Shown: positions 1-11,827 of the stretch, piece by piece | Position numbering within the stretch: position 1 is the stretch's first letter | How the letters are laid out: the number at the start of each line of letters is the position of its first letter | NCBI RefSeq assembly: GCF_002105155.1 | Contig: NW_019028981.1 | Coordinates: 1,218,501 to 1,282,500, forward strand | Length of the DNA: 64,000 bases | Source of the DNA: Lobosporangium transversale | Lineage: Eukaryota > Mortierellomycota > Mortierellomycetes > Mortierellales > Mortierellaceae | Direction: 5' to 3' | Program-made: the position numbers and the translations under genes | Notes under the pieces: generated by a model | The model's input: the letters and a program-made list of their open reading frames with translations, nothing else | What the model was told of the DNA's origin: nothing | Databases searched by the model: none

Positions 1-521
1 GCCATACCCTTTCTATAGCATTGTGAAAGTTTACACGCGAATTCAGTGGACTATTATTACAAAAATATAAATAAAAGACCACATCAGAATGAAGAGTACA
101 AGCCCAACGAGGAACAGTTTGATCCTTTAATAAATATATTTGTATTTGTATATAATCGTAAAAAAAAAATCAAAACGACACGCGGGGGATTTTTTAATGC
201 ATGAACGTGTAATTGTACTGGAATCCCTGTCCTGCCCTGGATTCTCATGTCTTTATTACTACATCTCTCTGCCACAAGTCCGACAGCTGACTGCACCTCC
301 ATCTTCGAGACGTCCGATCGGCCGGCAAAACATTTTCGTTCTATTTATGACGATTTCAACCACCTCAATAACTATTTCACAGCCGAGGAAGGATCATCAG
401 TTAATCAGGTACAAAAGATACAACAACCTGTCAACCAAAGTGACCTGCAGGTGGCAGATTTGTATTTTCTCACCCTTGTCACGCATAGCGGAAAAAAAGG
501 GTCAGGACATTCCTTGCTCAA
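1..521. other. Spacer with possible coding relic
   Basis: No confident gene. An open frame on the + strand from about 247 has coding-like composition (for example SIYDDFNHLNNYF) but no recognisable domain, and it runs into the decayed LRR gene that follows. It may be a relic of an older gene. Confidence 0.3.
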
Positions 522-1436
522 AAAAGAAATGAGAAAACCCATCATTCCATCGAGTTCTTACCGAGATGACGGAGCATCAGTACCAACAACTCTGAAAGAA
601 CGGCATCATTGAAAAAGTCTACGTCAGAGTTGCTTCCACTTTTGCAAACAATGCCAGCTCATCTTGCTATGTGAGCTTGCAAGACATTCGAGACGTTGTT
701 TCCAGATGCACAACCTTCCTATTCCGTTTCTTATAGACTCTAATGGCAACAGGACAAATTCTTGATTAAGACACGCGCTTTATCAATTGCAGCTGTGTGC
801 AGGAAAGAATTTAATTGTTGCTTATTGAGTCACTCAAGACTAACACGACTTTGATAAGTTAAACTTGGGTGGCAGCTCACTTGGGGAGGGAGGAACTTCA
901 GCAGTGTCAGAGGCATTCAAAACTAACATAACTTTAACAACTTTGAACTTGGGTTACAACTCAGTTGGGGTGAAGGAGCTGTGGCTCTGTCAGAGGCACT
1001 TAAGATTAATACTACTTTGACGACTTTGACCTTGGGGAGTAACTCAATTCTAAAAGAAGGAGTTGTGGTGCTGTCGGAGGCACTCAAGGTTAACACAGCG
1101 TTGGTCACTTTGAATTTGGGCTAGAGCTCAATTGGAGATGAGGAAGCTGTGGCACTCTCAGAGGCACTCAAGATTAACACTGCTTTGGCCACTTTGAACT
1201 TGAATTACAATTTAATGTGGAGAGAGGGAGCCATTGCATTATTAGAAGCACTGAAAGCTAATACCGCTTTAATTGCTTTAAGCATGGAGGGGAACTCAAT
1301 TGGGGATGTAGGTCCGACATCATCGGATGTACTCGAGACTAACACGGCTTTGGCCTTTTATAAATAAGGATGCCTCAAGCGATAACCAAGGAACCTTGGT
1401 ATTGTTAAAGAGGTTGAGTATGGACTGAGCGGTTTT
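522..1436 (+). pseudogene. Decayed paralog of the downstream LRR gene
   Basis: This is a broken copy of the LRR gene at 3894-6509. Its 5' part (522-815) matches about 3840-4160 almost base for base. The ATG at 566 matches the intact start, but codon 10 is TGA (593-595) where the intact copy has CGA. A one-base insertion follows in the stretch matching DVFPDAQ, and about 16 bases are missing after it. The intron donor GTATAC of the intact gene is changed to GACAAA. At about 815 the match to the intron region stops and LRR units begin, so the acceptor, coiled coil and central domain (about 1.5 kb) are deleted. LRR units with a 28-residue period continue with frame breaks to a stop near 1367, and the 3' flank (GATAACCAAGG...) is still shared. 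The remaining open piece at 1149-1367 encodes two to three LRRs. It is not expected to make a working protein. Confidence 0.85.
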
Positions 1437-1439
1437 GAA

Positions 1440-1471
<32 letters not shown>

Positions 1472-3872
1472 CTTATTACTTGATGGACTTGGTCAAAGAA
1501 ATAGCGTAGGAGTATTTTAGAGAAAGAGTCCGATTAAATAAAGAGCTGGCTTGCAGTAACCAAGGGCCCATACTGGCGTTGCTTTTTGATTCTTCGATAT
1601 CGGCTCTTCCTCTCCTTGCAAGGCAATTCTCGTATACCAGTGTTGTTGAAAGCATATTTCCTTTTAACACTATAGTATACCATTTTAATTCGATGAGTGA
1701 CTTGGGCCAAGCTACTCCCAAGTGATCACGAAACGCGACAGAAATCAGTCAATTGAAAGCAGTGATCTCGAACAACCCCATCTCTAATAAGAAACGGGGT
1801 GTCCGAATCTTTCAACCAACCAACCGCCCTCATCCCTGTTGTTGAGACAGCTGTGGTTTGCAACCCGAACCAAGAGATAAATAGTTTGGCAAGTGGTCAA
1901 GGCAATATAACTTCAAGAGTCGGGTGCCATAGATATGCCCTAGATGTGGCTGTGATAATTTGTCTGAATAATCTCGACTATGGGGCCTTTGAAAAGAACA
2001 GGATTTTTACTCAAGAAATTGATTGCTTTTTTCCAGGTGGCTAAAAAGAAAAATTCAATCCGATTCTGCCACACAACTGCAAACAATTTTAATTGCGATG
2101 GCATTCGCCTACCAGGAGATTCTAACACCGCTAGGCTGTAAATCTTGTCCCTGATGTTAAAAAGCTGATGTCAAAAAAAGGCACAAGTTGAGCCTTGGGC
2201 TTAACTCGATACTAGACTTAACGGATCTCTCCAAAGGCACTCAGTTTACATTATTATTCCCAGAGGCTGAAAAGCAAGCCGCATTCAAACAGAGGTTCCA
2301 TCCACTTAGAAGATTCAATGATAAGAGCCATAGTCGTAAAATACCTTCCAGTTTTCCAGCAGGTCTCCCCTTTACACTGGGGCATAGTTTGCCGTTTGGC
2401 CTTAAGGTAATCAGATAGGAAGGTGTCGTTTACACTTCATGGCCCCTCGAGTTAACCAAGGCTTTTCCATTATCTTACATTTTTTAGTGATGGTCTCCCA
2501 AAAGCACGAGCATATCTGGCAAAGGAAATGGTAAATACCACAGAGTTTCGCGTCAACGACCTCACCCTCCTATGGGCCATGGTTGATACGATGATCTCTT
2601 ATCCATATATCCTTTCACCTGATAGTTCTCAGGGAACAATCAGTAAAAAAAAATCAGTAATACCCATGCATCAAGCTTTATCATCACGATGGCCCTACAT
2701 TCATCTTTAAATAGCCTCCACTCCTCTGTACATTTCCCAACTTTCACCCTCTTTAACCTAGACTAAAGATAAACAAATACCCATATCTATTGTTTCCTAC
2801 CTCCTTCGTAATTTCTTTTTTGCTAAAGGTATCTTGCCGAGTCAGTCTCCATACTGGTCTAAAAAATGTTTTTTTTAAAAAAAAAAAAAATCGATTGCAG
2901 GCTCGCATCGCTAGGATATGGCGCTGTTGACATTCATAGATATTTTGCCAGCACACTTTGCCATCTGGAATCTGGTTCCGAAATATTGGTGGAAAGTACC
3001 TTGCGCATATGGCATCTCAAATGCGATCCAAGAAGTTTGAACCCATCACAGCAGCAGCGAGGACTGCGAGGGGTTTTCGCGTTAGCTCTGTGAAGCGCTC
3101 GAGAAAACAATGATTGGGGGAGATCGACTCTCCCTTCACAAATTTGTAAGTGAAAGGGGGTCATTGTTTTCATTTGCTCAAGCAATACCATTCTTCTGCC
3201 TATGAAAATTTGAACTAATTTCGACTTGTAACAGATCAAGGGATTTGTCGCGGTACTAGAAGCAAGTTTCGAACTTCCATCTCTGTAACAGCGTTACCCA
3301 AATTCAAACCTGTTATCTACGCCATAACCTTAACTACCCGGAAGTATTGTGCGCGATCGCTTGATGAAAAAACGATTGTAGATCAATTGGAAGTGGTTGA
3401 AAAAGAACAAGATCTATAGCGCCGTGCATGGGTCAAAAGATCGTGGTATACCCCACTTACAGCAGCCAAAAACAAGATCTTTGTAAAGAAAAGAAGGGCT
3501 TGATAGTCCCTGTCAGGTTCAATAAGGGGATTGTAATAATGGCAAGCAAAGAAGCGACTGAAGTCACATCCAGTCAATTCAAAGATGCTGTCTTCGACAG
3601 TGATGGTTGGGGGATAGTGTGGGACAGCACTGGTAAATACTGCTATTATAATATTTATATTATATCGAGGAATTAGGTGGTCGCCGAGCGGACCAGGAAT
3701 TCGAAGACAAATAAAGGGTCGTCCTTGGGGACTTGATGTATGCAATATAAACCTCGTCTCTTAGAGCCTTCCATTACCGCAGCGTGACAATAAAGAAAAA
3801 AAAAAAAAAAAAAAAAAAAAAAAGGAGGTCAATGCATCAAGGAAATGAGGAAAGCCTTCTCATCCTGTCTTC
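1437..3872. other. Gene-poor stretch with scattered coding relics
   Basis: It begins with a T run of about 30 bases (1441-1471). Short open pieces with coding-like composition lie on the + strand at about 1799-2044, 2188-2418, 2490-2640, 2890-3093 and 3428-3676, in different frames with stops between them. One example near 2500 reads DGLPKARAYLAKEMVN. I recognise no family. One or more dead genes fit best, but an undetected multi-exon gene cannot be excluded. A poly(A) run of about 27 bases lies just before the LRR gene (3796-3822). Confidence 0.35.
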
Positions 3873-3893
3873 ATCCACCGAGTTCTTACCGAG

Positions 3894-6509
3894 ATGACGG
3901 AGCATCAGTACCAACAATTCCGAAAGAACGGCATCATTGAGAAAGTCTGTGTCAGAATTGCTTCCACTTTTGCAAGCAATGCCAGCTCATCTTGCTATGT
4001 GAGTTTGCAAGACATTCAAGACGTGTTTCCAGATGCACAACGATTCAAGTTGGATGACCTTCCTATTCCGTTTCTTATCGACTCTAATGGCAACAGGTAT
4101 ACATTTCTTGATTAAGACGCGCGCGCCTTATCAATTATAGCTATCTCCAGAAAAGAATTTAATTTGGACGTATTTTGTATATATCATATTAGAATCGAGC
4201 CTCTACGCATTGCATTCTATCCATACAAGATCCTGGATGTCGTTACAGAAGTGTCGCGGCCCAGCAACAGCAACAGCAACGCTGTCATCCGTTTACCTAC
4301 ATTGAGAAGCTCCGCAAACCTAGCCGCTCAAGAGCCTCTTTTGCCATTATCAAATTCGATTCAGTCTTTCAACTCTTTGCTTACTACTCGCGACAATGCG
4401 CAAATCGAGGAGACCAACTCTAACCTTGAAAAGGTGGCAGAGCTGCTATTGGGAGCCAAAGAGAAGGATGACAAAATGAATAATCTGATGGCGGAAATCA
4501 GAGAGAAGGACGACAAGATGAGCCATCTACTGTCAGAAATCAAAGAGAAGGATGACAAGGTGAATAATCTAATACTGGAAGCTAAAGAGAAGGATATTGA
4601 GATGCTTAAGCTGCGAGACAAGATGCTCCAGCTGCAAGAAAAGGTACATAATCTGCAAGACAGGGTACTTGAACCGCAATTGGAAGCCAAGGAGAGGGGT
4701 GAGAGAATGCAACGTCAAGACCGCGACAGGCTTTCTCTCATTCAAAATCATGCTCATGCTATCCTTGCCCAGAGGTTCGAGCTTTACGATTGTCCAATTC
4801 CCCAACTCTTTATAATTCTGCCTGCCGACTGCACTAGATGGGACCCAATCAATGTGTTGAAGAACAAGGTCCGCCTTCATTTCCTGTGCGAAGGTACAAC
4901 GGAGAGCCCAATCCATATCGGATATGAGGGATATGAAATCCGCAACAGCACGAGGTTCTTTCAAAAGTATGGAGAGCACATATTCATTCTCCTACAGTGG
5001 CTCAAGTTGAGACAATCTTCGTCTGCTGGTATCGATTGTTCAATCGAGTATATGGAAACGCTCTCTAGAACACACCTGGCCTTGAGCAACATCAGCAAAA
5101 TCGATGGCTATGAAGGACTCAAAGGATCTGAACTTCAAGAGCTAAACTCATTCCTTCGAATCAATGATGATAGTAATCCTGCCATTATGCACAGGACCAC
5201 AACCGAAACAGTTGATTTAAAATGGGTTTGTAAAAACCACATTTTTAGGAATGGGCAATGGATGCTTAGAGATGCGGTGAATAAGAATGGTGGCGAACTC
5301 GACTCTAAGATTGGTAGAGTGATTATCGCATTGAAATCCAGAGACCGAGCTAAGGAATTCTTCAATGGGCTACGGCCTGTTTACGAGTTGGATATCACAT
5401 TCGGCTGGGATTGGACGGTGACCGATCTTGAAGTATTTGAGAATGCCCTAAAAGCATCAAATGTATCAATCCTTCGACTTAGACTTGGACGATCTCAAGA
5501 ATACGTCGCCACAGAGCCAACTTCAATATTCAAGCGATATGAGATACTCGTTCGCATCATAGAACTCAGCAACATGAGAACGATTCATATTGCTCTATCT
5601 CTGGGCCTCATAAAACTCTCCGGTTTACGACATAGAGAATCATCACACCTTCACAAGTTATCCTTTGAGATGAACGCTCAACGGGTTGATGCCAATGGAC
5701 TACAATTAATTGTAAATTCACTCAAGGCTAGCACAGCTTTGACTATTTTGGACTTGAAGGGGAGTTCAATGGGGGTTGAAGGAGCTGTGGCACTATCAGA
5801 GTCGCTCAAGGTTAACACTGTTTTAGCCACTTTGAACTTGGGAGGAAACTCAATTGGGGATGAGGGAGCTGTGGCACTATCAGAGGCACTCAAGATTAAC
5901 ACTGCTTTGGCCATTTTAGATCTGAGTGACAACTCAATTCGGAAGGAAGGAGCCATAGCACTGTCAGAGGCACTCAAGATTAACATGACTTTGATTAATT
6001 TGGACTTGTTCCGCAACTCTATTGGGAAGGAAGGAGCTGCGGCCCTGTCAAAGGTGCTCATGGTTAATACAGCTTTGACCACTTTAGAATTGGGGAATAG
6101 TTCGATTGAGGATGAAGGAGTTGTGGCGTTATCAGAGGCTCTCAAGGTTAACTCAACTTTGACCACTTTGGGCTTATGGGGTAACTCAATTGGGAATGAA
6201 GGAGCCGTTGCACTGTCAGAGGCACTCAAGCTTAACACTGCTTTAACCACTTTGGGCATATGGGATAACTCAATAGGAGATGAAGGAGCTGTGTCACTAT
6301 CAGAGGCACTCAAGGTGAACACAGCCTTGACGACTTTGCATATGCAGCGTAATTCAATTGGGAAAAAAGGAGTTGTGGTATTGTCAGAGGCACTCAAGAT
6401 TAATACTACTTTGACCACTTTGGACATAGGGGGGAGCCCCATTGGAGTTGGAAGCCTGGTATTATCAGAGGCGCTCAAGACTAACGCGGCTTTGACCCTT
6501 TATAAATGA
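3894..6509 (+). CDS. LRR protein with coiled coil (RNI-like, NLR-like architecture)
   Basis: Two exons are inferred: 3894-4096 and 4193-6509, intron 4097-4192 (GTATAC...TTAG, 96 bp), giving 839 residues. The large second frame has no ATG near its 5' end, and joining at NR/IEPLRI is in phase. An alternative acceptor at 4150 is also in phase. Residues 1-85 form an N-terminal domain I do not recognise. About 145-235 is a coiled coil of repeated 14-residue units (KEKDDKMNNL type). About 240-340 is a globular domain (CPIPQLFIILP, FLCEGTTE) that, from memory, recurs in NLR-like proteins of Mortierella relatives. About 563-839 holds nine to ten LRRs of 28 residues (ALSEALKINTAL...NSIGDEGA). The LRRs should form a horseshoe for protein binding, and the coiled coil suggests self-assembly. 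There is no visible nucleotide-binding P-loop, signal peptide or membrane segment, so the protein is probably cytosolic. Its ligand and role are unknown. Confidence 0.8.
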
Positions 6510-6901
6510 GGATGCCTTGATCGATAACCAAGGGGCCTTGGTACTATTAGAGAGGCTGAATATGGGCTGACCTATTTTTCGGTTCAAGGAATATCGCTTG
6601 GTTTAAAAACCACCCATAAAACTACTCCAATTTTTTATTTTTATTTTGAATCAGGGTTTACCAGACCACTACTAGTTCACTGGTGAAATTCACGGAACCC
6701 TGCAAATTGAACCCATCCTTGTAAATGTTGTCAAATTGTTTTATTATTGCTTACTTCCGAATGGCCTTCCCTATACTGTGTTCGATGAGGCCGGAGACAT
6801 ATTTTTAAAAATAAATAAATAAACACCTCCTCCGCGTCTCCTCATGTCCCCTATATAGCCTTGTATTTGCTTTTTTTTATTTTTTATTTTTTTTATTTTA
6901 T

Positions 6902-6932
<31 letters not shown>

Positions 6933-7120
6933 CTCTTTAAAGTAGCTATGGATGTTTCTAGCTATGGCTTTATTTTTGATGTTGCTGGTAAAAAAAAAAA
7001 AAAAAGAAAGCGGCACAACTTTATTAACAAATGCTTTGTAGTATCTAGTTGTTTGCAAAGACCTTTTTTTTTTTTTTTTTTAAAGCCTGATATGCTCATC
7101 TCTAATTTCTAATTTATATA
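6510..7120. other. Spacer with T/A-rich low complexity
   Basis: No gene seen. It lies between the 3' end of the + strand LRR gene and the 3' end of the - strand ELMO gene, so it should hold both 3' UTRs. It contains a T-rich run turning directly into an A run (about 6870-6931) and further A and T runs near 6990 and 7065. Confidence 0.5.
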
Positions 7121-7873
7121 TCACTGTAATTTCTTGTTTTCGAGTTCGATTGCTTCACCGTTTTGCTGCTTATTATTAGATACAATGGGGAATCCACCAG
7201 AGCCTAGGCTCTCCTTAGTATCAAATCTCAACATCATCAACTTGCGTCTTGCCAACTGTCGCTCCATCATGATCTTGAAGTCCGTAAATACCCGTTCAAA
7301 GTCCATCACAGATGGTTTGGGATCAAGACTTGTCCAATACCCGTTGAATCGATGGAATAAATAGCCTGAGAAATAAGAAAAAAAAAAAAGTTAGTAAATT
7401 CGTGCGAGTACTTACGCACACATCATCTCGTTATCATCTTGCATTCACTTCTTACAGTAAAGTTCATGGTAGACAGAACGGTCTGTGCCATTCAAGAATA
7501 AATAGTACTGCAGCTGTCTAGTCCTTAGTGTTTGCACAGCAAAAGCCGTGATATTAATTCCAACGATGGCAAAAGAATACCTTTTCAAAATGTCAATAAA
7601 AGAAATAAAGAGAAGATGAGATTAGTTGAATAGTTCTTGGATTTGAAAAAGATAGAAGACTCAGTATACATAACATTAATTACCATGAGATCTTATCATG
7701 CGAGCACTCTAATGCGTGTTTTGAAGAAATAGGGTAGTGCTTCGCATAATAAACTAAATCGTCCAGTCCAAGCATGCCTAAAAGATCAGAGCAGTACAAT
7801 CTGAAGGTTAAAATCTGATCCCAGTATTGCATAAGATTGCCAAGTCTGTTGATCGGCAATCAGCCTTGGTTCT

Positions 7874-7907
<34 letters not shown>

Positions 7908-9280
7908 GATGGCTCTTACCCATTCCCCTGAAATCTGTTGCAGGATCTTTGCCCTGGAATCCGATCTATTTGTGTATGTAGAAAGTAAGCAATGGTATCA
8001 TGACAACATCAAGGTAATAAAATAAAAATTATAAAAAACTATTCCAGAAGTCGTTCATACGCATACCTCAGACCACTGCTTTGTGTATCGTCCATCGAGT
8101 TTCTCTTGAGGGCGTAAAAGCTCCCAAAGCTATTTGGTGTTCGAAAGTAAAAAAAAAAAAAAAAAAAAACAGGGGGCAAGGTTAGATTCACAAACGTTCT
8201 CATCCTCACATCCATGTGTCTTTTGCACAAATGGTAGAAATCATATATCCATTAATGCTGTTATTAATTTTGATTAAGTCGTTGCAGATGTATTACCAGC
8301 ATCAGCTTGCGTTCATGAGCTGGATTGGTTGAATCATATTTTGTATGTGCACGTTGATTGATCTCCCTTGCAAGTTGATGCGTCAATGCAATCTTTTCGA
8401 GCGCATATTGCAGTTTCTTGGCTGCGAGACTAAGGGGAAAGCAAGAAAAAGAAAATGTATTGGGTTAATACCTGTAAGCATTAAAATCATTAAGAATATA
8501 AAAATATTAAACGGGTGATTTTTTTTGCTTAATCTATCCTCGATTTCAGTCGTTCATCCATGTCATCCATGTTATGCATTGAGTTGAAGAGATGTTGAAA
8601 GCCCATTGTATTAAACACGAGTATGTCAGGCCTGGGAGTAACACACCAGAATATATTTTGTACGTGCACATGTCAGTGAGAATATATTGTGCTTTTGTAA
8701 GCCTAATAAATTTCCGTTGGGGTAAAGGGCGTAGGCAACACAAAGATGTTTCGTACTACCAACGCAATTCTTTTCATCAGGGATGAGGAAAACAAAACCA
8801 AAAAGCAGCCCTTTTATCATTGGTGCCCTGACTGATCAAAGGCAGTAACCCAAGAGCTATCTCTCGTCCACATCCATGAACATCCCGACCAAAGCCTTGT
8901 CTTTGTCCTTTGGCCTCAGACCAAATCTCCTGTGTCATACTAGGCTGCTGCTATCCCGTTTCGTTTAGCTCATCAATGATTGAATGGGTATGCATTTAAC
9001 ACTTTGTTTTCAATGGTCCAAACGCTCGGAAAATTGTTTTGTGTATGAGGTGAAAGGCAAAAGGGGGTATCTAATCTTCCAGTGATCTAGCACAAACGTG
9101 GTTCGAATCATGCTTTTGCAATGCATACAATGTGTGTCCTGTTCTGACCCTATTTTGTCCTGCTCCATCTTTGTCCTGACTTTTTCTGTTGTATCATATT
9201 CCATCCATTGCTTTCCGTTTTTTTCTTCTTTTTTTTATGCGCCGAGACACGAGTTTACATAGTTTAAATATACATTAAAC

Positions 9281-9316
<36 letters not shown>

Positions 9317-10510
9317 GAAATGCAACATCATAATTATCAAGCTTACGTGTGAGGCGATCCACTGTCAGGGAAGTGTTTCTTGCGTAGGATCAGCTGCGTG
9401 ATCTGGGCCGCGTCGCTGTTTTCTTGCTCTAGCTCTCTCCTCTCCAACTGCTCCCCCCATGACGATATGGAAGTATAATAGAAATTAGCGTGAATAAGAG
9501 TCAATAAAAATACAAAAAGGGTTTCTTCCCGTTCATTGGATAATACAATGATGCATGTCCATCGCCTTACAGTAAGTTGTTTTGAGAACAAAATGCATCG
9601 ATCTACAAAGAAACACAGAAGCACAAAGAAGAATTAAGAAGAAAAAAAACAATTATTCATGTCAGCATGCGCGCATCTCATCTTTTTCTCTCCCCATGGA
9701 TTTTTTTCTAAATGTTTCGCAGCAATAATTGCATATGACATCAGAGCAATTAGTTTGGTCCTACTTACCAATCCTGTAAATCATTCCAGCTGCAGATCGC
9801 GACTGCCGTAGATCCATCATAGTGCAATTACTGTTACCGTTATAAATATTGCCATTGCCATTGATATTGCCATTGCTACTGCTAGACCGGCTACTGGTTG
9901 AGGACACACTTCGTTTCTTACGATGTTTTAACTCACTAGTTCCTGTAACACCAGAAGCGTTACAAGTTGTCGTATCACCTTCTCCAAGCAGTGTAGCTCC
10001 ATCAGAAGTGGTTGTCACTGTTGTTGAGAGCGACGATGAAGAGACTCTTGCAGCTGTTTGTCGGTCAGGACTATGATTATCCGACCCAGAATCATGCGAG
10101 GAATGTGAAGACGAAGACCTGTCAGAATCTGTTGAGGTCCTGGTTGGTGCAGTGGTTGTTCCTGTAGCACGTACAGCAGCACGCAAATGCATATGAGCTG
10201 GAAATGCATTCGGACCAGCAATGTTGGTGAATGCAATTGTCCCTAAATGTTTTTCATTCACCAAGTTAGACATTACATTGCCTTCATGATCCCACAAGGG
10301 GTCCAAAGGTGTCTTCCAGTCATTGGCTCCACAAATCCGTGATAGTTCTGTTGATCGGGTCAAAAGACCGTATAGAAACTTGAAGAGACGGTAGAGGAAA
10401 AGAAAAATGACGTTTTGGTAAATGGAATTGTAAAGGACAAGGTTGATCCATTGTTGGACATGGTACTTGACAGATGCCAATGCACCATTGAGATTGTCTG
10501 GTGGCGGCAT
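7121..10510 (-). CDS. ELMO-domain protein (ELMOD1-3 type)
   Basis: Nine exons close in phase: 10510-9769, 9602-9571, 9450-9347, 8429-8297, 8129-8067, 7965-7920, 7777-7684, 7580-7456 and 7365-7121, giving 527 residues. The start is the ATG at 10510; the frame upstream of it is only a homopolymer reading. The N terminus (FLFLYRLFKFLYGLLT, then ELSRICG) matches the N-terminal hydrophobic helix and Cys motif of animal ELMOD1/2. A Ser/Thr-rich insert of roughly 120 residues follows, which the animal proteins lack. The ELMO core is clear: YDSTNPAHERKLMLLWELL, KQWSEIGFQGKDPATDFRGMG, LGLDDLVYYAKHYP, YSFAIVGINIT and, near the end, FHRFNGYW and VMDFERV. The WxxxIGFQGxDPxTDFRGxG motif carries the arginine needed for Arf/Arl GAP activity in ELMOD proteins, so GAP activity on Arl2-like GTPases is a fair inference. 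The third intron (8430-9346, 917 bp) is very long, but the protein is collinear with ELMOD across it. Confidence 0.88.
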
Positions 10511-11827
10511 TTGTAGCTCAATAAGGAAATGTGGGAAAAAAAAAAAAAAAAAAAAAAAAAAAATGAATTTCAAGTGTAGAATAAAGGTGTGGTGTGTGGT
10601 AGCGGTAATAGGTGAATAGCACTGGAAAGAAGAAAGAGAGAAAGAAAGAAGGAAAGAAAGAAAGAAAGAGGTCTATAAAAGTTGTAAAGGAGTGGAATTG
10701 GCTTTTGAGAGGCTATAGAAAAAGAGCGAAAGAAAGACATGCAGGGTCATAAAAGGCACAAGTTTTTGTGTCATGCCTACATCGCGTGGCGTGGCAGCAT
10801 CGCATCTCTCTTTTTTTCAAATTTAGCATTAAGGGACACAATCAATACAACAACCACAACAAACACACAGACAGCAGGCACAGACAATAGAATGAAAATG
10901 AACATCCGAGTCTTCGGATTCTCTCCACAGGAGAACATCGTACATGAGCATACGGTTGAAAGGAATATGGACTATTAGTGAAAGGATTATCAGTGGACTG
11001 TCAGTAACCCAGTGTTGTTAAAAGTTTATAGACAGGGCTTGCATGCAGTTAAAAATGCTTCTATCTGCAATAGGTATGGGGTAAATATCCTTCATACATT
11101 TCTATATCTCTGTTGTCATTGTTGGTCATCACGTCTCAAGTCCTCGGAATCAAGCAACAAATCATGTGTCAGGCCTTAATCGACCGGATAGATGAATGGA
11201 GAACCAGCGTTTTCCTTTCCATAGGCTTGAAATATCACTCAATATTACATGTTCTCGTTGTGCTTGGAACTAAAGCATGACCCCTGTAAAGTTCTCAATC
11301 ATGCTTTACAGTTTTTTTTTTTTTTTTTTTTTTTTTTAATTCTCTGCTCTTTCATTCTTCCTTTGTTACCCAGCATCTTCAAGAGGATTATAACGAACCA
11401 GCCTGTCTTGAAAATGGCGCTTACGTGGAAAACTGCTGTTGAATGACAGCTGGTCAAGCGCCAGTCCACTCAAGTTTACACAGCCTCCAACATCTAAATA
11501 TATTTCCATGGTTTCTTATTTTATAATCTCCTTTGTACAAGACATGGATCATTGACCATTGAAACTAATCACTCTTACCTTTTGTTTTTATTTTTTGGTT
11601 AATTTACATTTTACATAAAGTAGGGACTAAAAAAAGAGATGGGAATATAACGTACGTTGATTTTACATGCTTTTCCTCTTATAAAAGAATGAAACTAATC
11701 CTACAGACGTTTCAGCTTGCAAAACTAGAGAAGTCTAAGTTTGTTCGGTCCTTGGTTCTCACGGATGATGATCGCCCTCACTCGCCCACAGCTCCACGCT
11801 GCTCTAGCAATCTCCTGTTAATCTTAT
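10511..11827. other. Spacer, presumed promoter of the ELMO gene
   Basis: An A run of 27 bases (10536-10562) lies just upstream of the ELMO start codon, followed by a GAAA-rich microsatellite (about 10626-10670). A T run lies near 11311-11337. No coding region is supported. The part near 11.5-11.8 kb is probably 3' flank of the decayed WD40 gene. Confidence 0.45.

Noticed and set aside
5678-6478. 266-codon antisense frame opposite the LRR units
   Set aside because: It mirrors the 84-base LRR repeat; the sense frame carries the conserved LRR pattern.
8530-8610. Possible extra ELMOD exon inside intron 3 (HNMDDMDERLKSRI)
   Set aside because: The protein is already collinear with ELMOD2 across the splice from 9347 to 8429, and no in-phase splice pair was needed.
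9095-9130. tRNA-like box B (GGTTCGAATC)
   Set aside because: The T stem does not pair, no box A or cloverleaf is found at the right distance, and the site lies inside an ELMOD intron.
9343-9624. Continuous ELMOD exon over 9450-9602
   Set aside because: The frame is open through the stretch, but the GTAAGG donor at 9570 and the acceptor near 9451 remove a non-conserved hydrophobic stretch and keep phase, so it is treated as an intron.
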